Below are positions 6,222 through 8,531 of a stretch of DNA of 8,531 nt, in pieces (within the stretch, counting starts at the first letter, position 1; every line of letters begins with the position of its first letter). The notes beneath the pieces were generated by a model that was given only the letters and a program-made list of their open reading frames with translations, had not been told where the DNA came from and did not search any database. The DNA is taken from NCBI GenBank assembly GCA_016201085.1, contig JACQDO010000196.1:1-8531 (forward strand), read 5' to 3'. The stretch comes from Hyphomicrobiales bacterium. GTDB lineage: Bacteria; Pseudomonadota; Alphaproteobacteria; Rhizobiales; Xanthobacteraceae. Position numbers and translations under genes: made by a program.

Positions 6222-6485
6222 CTACTTCGCGCACAGCTTGTCGAGGCCTTCCATCACGGCGCCGATTTCCTTGCCTTCCTTCGACTCGGCGTTCACGGAC
6301 TGCAATCCGTCCATCAGCTTGGCATAATCGGGGCCGAGCTGGGCCATAAGGTCATTGGACTTCTTTTCCAGCTCGTCGAGTTTCTTCTGGTCCTTTTTCT
6401 GCTCGGCCGCATCCATCTCCTCGCCGAGCTTGGCGAGATCGCAGTATTTCTGCGTCTTGGCCTTGTCGGCGCCGATCGATTGCAC
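6222..6485 (-). CDS. Small conserved hypothetical protein, probably N-terminally truncated
   Basis: This 87-residue, charged, helical product has two cysteines (15 and 85) that could form a disulfide joining the two ends: 'TQKYCDLAKLGEEMDAAEQK' near the start and 'GLDKLCAK' at the end. I do not recognise a characterised family. The look, with paired Cys and a Lys/Glu-rich helix hairpin, is that of small periplasmic proteins of Bradyrhizobium-like bacteria, which normally carry a signal peptide. Here none exists. The frame opens after TGA (6516-6518), so only 'FYERADAQRVV' precedes the GTG at 6483-6485 used as start, and no ribosome site is visible. 'ADAQRVVQSIGADK' looks like the beginning of a mature exported protein. 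I infer that the 5' end was lost or mutated and that the gene may be a pseudogene. A cytoplasmic protein from GTG is the alternative. Confidence 0.5.
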   Translation of the reverse strand: MQSIGADKAKTQKYCDLAKLGEEMDAAEQKKDQKKLDELEKKSNDLMAQLGPDYAKLMDGLQSVNAESKEGKEIGAVMEGLDKLCAK

Positions 6486-6603
6486 GACGCGCTGGGCATC
6501 CGCCCGCTCGTAAAATCAGATAGCACGCTCGGCGAAGGCGCGCAGCGACCACACAGCATCGTGAGTTGTGTGCTCGATCATATTTTATGCGGCGATTATG
6601 TCC

Positions 6604-7575
6604 TTACTGCGCCTGCATGCCAATGCCGGCTTTCCTGATAATCGGCCACCATTTATCGATTTCAGCCTGCTGGAATTTGGCCAATCCTTCGGGCGTTTGC
6701 AGCGCGAGTGGGGCGACGTCGAGTCCTAGCTCGGTGAAGCGCGCCTTTACCGCCGGATCGGCGAGCGCCGTCATCATGGCGCCGTTGAGCCTGGCGACGA
6801 TATCGTTCGGGGTACCCTTGGGCGCCCAGAATCCGAACCAGCCCGACATGTAGAGTCCCGGCACGCCGGTGGCCTCGTCCACGGTCGGAATGTCCGGCAT
6901 CGAGGCCGAGCGCTGCGGCGACAAATTGGCGATTGCCTTGATCTTGCCGCCGCGGATCTGCGGTAGCGCGACCGCGCCCTGCACCACCAGCAGGTCGATC
7001 TGACCCGACACCAGGTCGGTCATGGCCGGGCCGGCGCCGCGATAAGGAATGTAATGCAGTTTCTGTACGGTCAGGTTCTCGAACAGCACGCCGGTCACGT
7101 TCGCCGCCGCATTCTGGTTGACGAAGTTGATCTTGCCGGGGTTCGCCTTCATCCAGGCGACCATATCCTTCAGATTGTCGGCCGGCAGGTTCTTCTTGGC
7201 GACCATGAGCTGCGGATTGATCGACAGCAGACCGATCGGTACGAAATCCTTCTGCAGATCGTAGTCGAGCTTGTAGATGATGCTGCCGACATGGGTGTCC
7301 CACTGGCCGATGTCGATGGTGTAGCCGTCGGGCAGCGCGCGCGCCACGCGCCCGACCGCGATTGAGCCGCCGGCGCCGCCGATATTTTCAATGATGATGG
7401 ACTGCCCGAGCAGCGGCCGCATGCGCTCGGCCATGATGCGAGCGGCGACGTCGGTTGAACCGCCAGGCGGGAACGGCACCACCAGCGTGATCTGGCGCGA
7501 CGGATAGCTCTGCGCCTGCGCAATCGCGATGCCGGCCAGTAGCGTCAGCGCCAAAGCGGCGAAAACTCGTCTCAT
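6604..7575 (-). CDS. Tripartite tricarboxylate transporter substrate-binding protein (Bug/TctC family)
   Basis: This is a complete 323-residue periplasmic binding protein. The signal peptide is 'MRRVFAALALTLLAGIAIAQA', with cleavage likely near residue 20-22. The mature part begins 'YPSRQITLVVPFPPGGSTD', the Bug-family hallmark (VPFPPGGSTD 33-42), followed by 'IENIGGAGG' (62-70) and 'PDGYTI' (82-87). 'HYIPYRGAGPAMTDLVSGQID' is the usual ligand-loop region, and 'GWFGFWAPKGTP' lies near the hinge. Family members bind carboxylates such as citrate, tricarboxylates, nicotinate or aromatic acids and pass them to TctA/TctB membrane partners. No TctA or TctB gene is in the window, so this is an orphan binding protein, as is common in genomes with many Bug copies; the ligand is unknown. 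It lies 62 bases downstream of holB on the same strand, with its own strong ribosome site. Confidence 0.93.
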   Translation of the reverse strand: MRRVFAALALTLLAGIAIAQAQSYPSRQITLVVPFPPGGSTDVAARIMAERMRPLLGQSIIIENIGGAGGSIAVGRVARALPDGYTIDIGQWDTHVGSIIYKLDYDLQKDFVPIGLLSINPQLMVAKKNLPADNLKDMVAWMKANPGKINFVNQNAAANVTGVLFENLTVQKLHYIPYRGAGPAMTDLVSGQIDLLVVQGAVALPQIRGGKIKAIANLSPQRSASMPDIPTVDEATGVPGLYMSGWFGFWAPKGTPNDIVARLNGAMMTALADPAVKARFTELGLDVAPLALQTPEGLAKFQQAEIDKWWPIIRKAGIGMQAQ

Positions 7576-7580
7576 GTCGT

Positions 7581-7587
7581 CCCCCCT
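7581..7587 (-). promoter_or_regulatory. Strong ribosome binding site of the Bug-family gene
   Basis: On the minus strand AGGGGGG is followed by ACGAC and the ATG at 7573-7575, a five-base spacer. The stretch can pair weakly with an upstream CGCCCC segment (complement of 7603-7608), which might mask it. Confidence 0.55.
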
Positions 7588-7637
7588 ATGATATTTTTCG
7601 TTGGGGCGACGATAGCACGGATCGAAGGCGGCGATAG

Positions 7638-8531
7638 CTACGCGCGCGAAGCCTCCGCCAGCGCGCCGAATACCGCGAACACCAGCGGCTTGCGTTCGAG
7701 ATTGTAGGTTTCAACGTCGCGCGCCGCGCGATTGATCTTGTCCCAGGCCTGCGCCACGCGCGCGCTGCGCCTTAGATCGCGCGTATTGGTTTCAAGCCGC
7801 GCCACCAGCCAGCCATTGACCATATCCATGAAGCCCGCCAGCGTCTGCGGTTCGCTGCCGCCCAGCGCATCGCCGAGCGCGTGCAGCGCGCGCGGATCGG
7901 GTTGCGGCAACTGCGCCAACAGATCGAGCACGCGCTGGCGCAGCGCCAGCGCAGGACCGTCGAGCAAGGCCAAAGCGCGCGCCACGCTGCCATCGGCGGC
8001 AACGGATGCCTCCCGCACCTCCGTCTCGTCGGCAGCGCGGCCGGTCGACGCGGCGATCGCGCGCGCCACGTCGGCGGCTTCGAGCGGGCGCAGCAGCAGG
8101 CGCCGGCAGCGCGAGCGGATGGTCGGCAATTCGCGCCCCGGCGCGTGGCTGATCAACAGCAACAGCGTGCGCTGCGGCGGCTCCTCGAGCACCTTGAGCA
8201 GCGCATTGGCACCTTCGCGCTGTAGATCGTCGACCGCATCGACAATGGCGATGCGCCAGCCGCCCTCGCCCGCGGTCGAGCCGAAGAACGCCGCCGTGCG
8301 GCGTACGTCGTCGACGCGGATGACGGTATAGAGCTTGCCGGTCTGCTCGTTGATCGTGCGCTCCAGCACCAAGAGGTCGCCCTGCGCCTGCGCGGCGATG
8401 CGGCGGGCGACCGGATTGTCGGCAGCGACTGCGAGCGAGGTCGCTTTCTGCACCAAGGGTGCCTTCGGATCCGGATGCGCCAGCACGAACCGCGACAACC
8501 GGTAAGCCAGGGTCGCCTTGCCGATGCCGGG
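7638..8531 (-). CDS. holB: DNA polymerase III delta-prime subunit (partial, N-terminus outside window)
   Basis: HolB is the delta' subunit of the clamp loader, which opens and loads the sliding clamp during replication. The frame is open to the right edge, giving 297 visible residues. They begin inside the Walker A region (PGIGKAT; the preceding residues lie off the window), so the TTG at 8496-8498 is not the true start. The Walker B-like strand is 'WRIAIVDAVDDL' (92-103), followed by 'NALLKVLEEPP' and the clamp-loader 'SRC' motif (140-142). The helical collar domain occupies the rest. The zinc-module cysteines of E. coli delta' are missing; the only cysteine is in SRC. The upstream neighbour is usually tmk (outside the window) and the downstream one metG. 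Here metG is displaced by about 2.9 kb. The gene ends with TAG at 7638-7640; no clear terminator follows. Confidence 0.92.
   Translation of the reverse strand, partial: PGIGKATLAYRLSRFVLAHPDPKAPLVQKATSLAVAADNPVARRIAAQAQGDLLVLERTINEQTGKLYTVIRVDDVRRTAAFFGSTAGEGGWRIAIVDAVDDLQREGANALLKVLEEPPQRTLLLLISHAPGRELPTIRSRCRRLLLRPLEAADVARAIAASTGRAADETEVREASVAADGSVARALALLDGPALALRQRVLDLLAQLPQPDPRALHALGDALGGSEPQTLAGFMDMVNGWLVARLETNTRDLRRSARVAQAWDKINRAARDVETYNLERKPLVFAVFGALAEASRA

Noticed and set aside
4718..7637. Defence island or secretion-system module
   Set aside because: None of the four genes has nuclease, helicase, toxin-antitoxin or secretion motifs; they look like envelope, binding-protein and unknown accessory genes.

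Overview
The window is GC-rich bacterial chromosome with the gene content and order of an alphaproteobacterium. It most likely comes from the Hyphomicrobiales, near Bradyrhizobium, Rhodopseudomonas or Pseudolabrys. The pointers are an hflX end convergent with mazG, a holB/metG/tatD/MBL-hydrolase gene order, an Omp25/Omp31-type porin-like barrel, a DUF6481-like protein, a Bug/TctC binding protein, and several GC-rich palindromic intergenic repeats of the kind common in that group. The taxonomic call is inference from family resemblance.

Layout, left to right. Positions 1-180 (+) are the 3' end of a gene that looks like hflX. A palindromic repeat (190-283) separates it from the convergent mazG (245-1102, -), and mazG ends inside that repeat. 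An AT-rich intergenic stretch (1103-1374) follows. Then come three minus-strand genes read from right to left: metG (3158-4717), tatD (2172-2966) and a PhnP-like metallo-beta-lactamase hydrolase (1375-2175). tatD and the hydrolase overlap by four bases. A large mosaic palindromic repeat (2989-3151) lies between metG and tatD.

Positions 4718-7637 carry accessory genes: an outer-membrane beta-barrel gene with its own terminator (4922-5635, -), a divergent coiled-coil DUF6481-like gene (5802-6191, +), a small probably N-terminally damaged gene (6222-6485, -), and a periplasmic binding protein of the tripartite tricarboxylate transporter family (6604-7575, -). The window ends inside holB (7638-8531, -; its N-terminus lies beyond the right edge).

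The housekeeping genes cover replication (HolB), translation (MetG), nucleotide-pool cleaning (MazG) and nucleic-acid or phosphate-ester hydrolysis (TatD, MBL protein). In many alphaproteobacteria holB, metG, tatD and the MBL gene are adjacent. Here about 2.9 kb of envelope and accessory genes separate holB from metG. The barrel gene in that block is bracketed by a 23-bp direct repeat (22/23 identical), one copy upstream of metG and the other upstream of the barrel gene. I found no CRISPR array, transposase, tRNA, rRNA or defence system. The most interesting signals are the repeat-bracketed block, the repeat-derived MazG tail and the damaged small secreted-protein gene; none of them amounts to a demonstrated new system.
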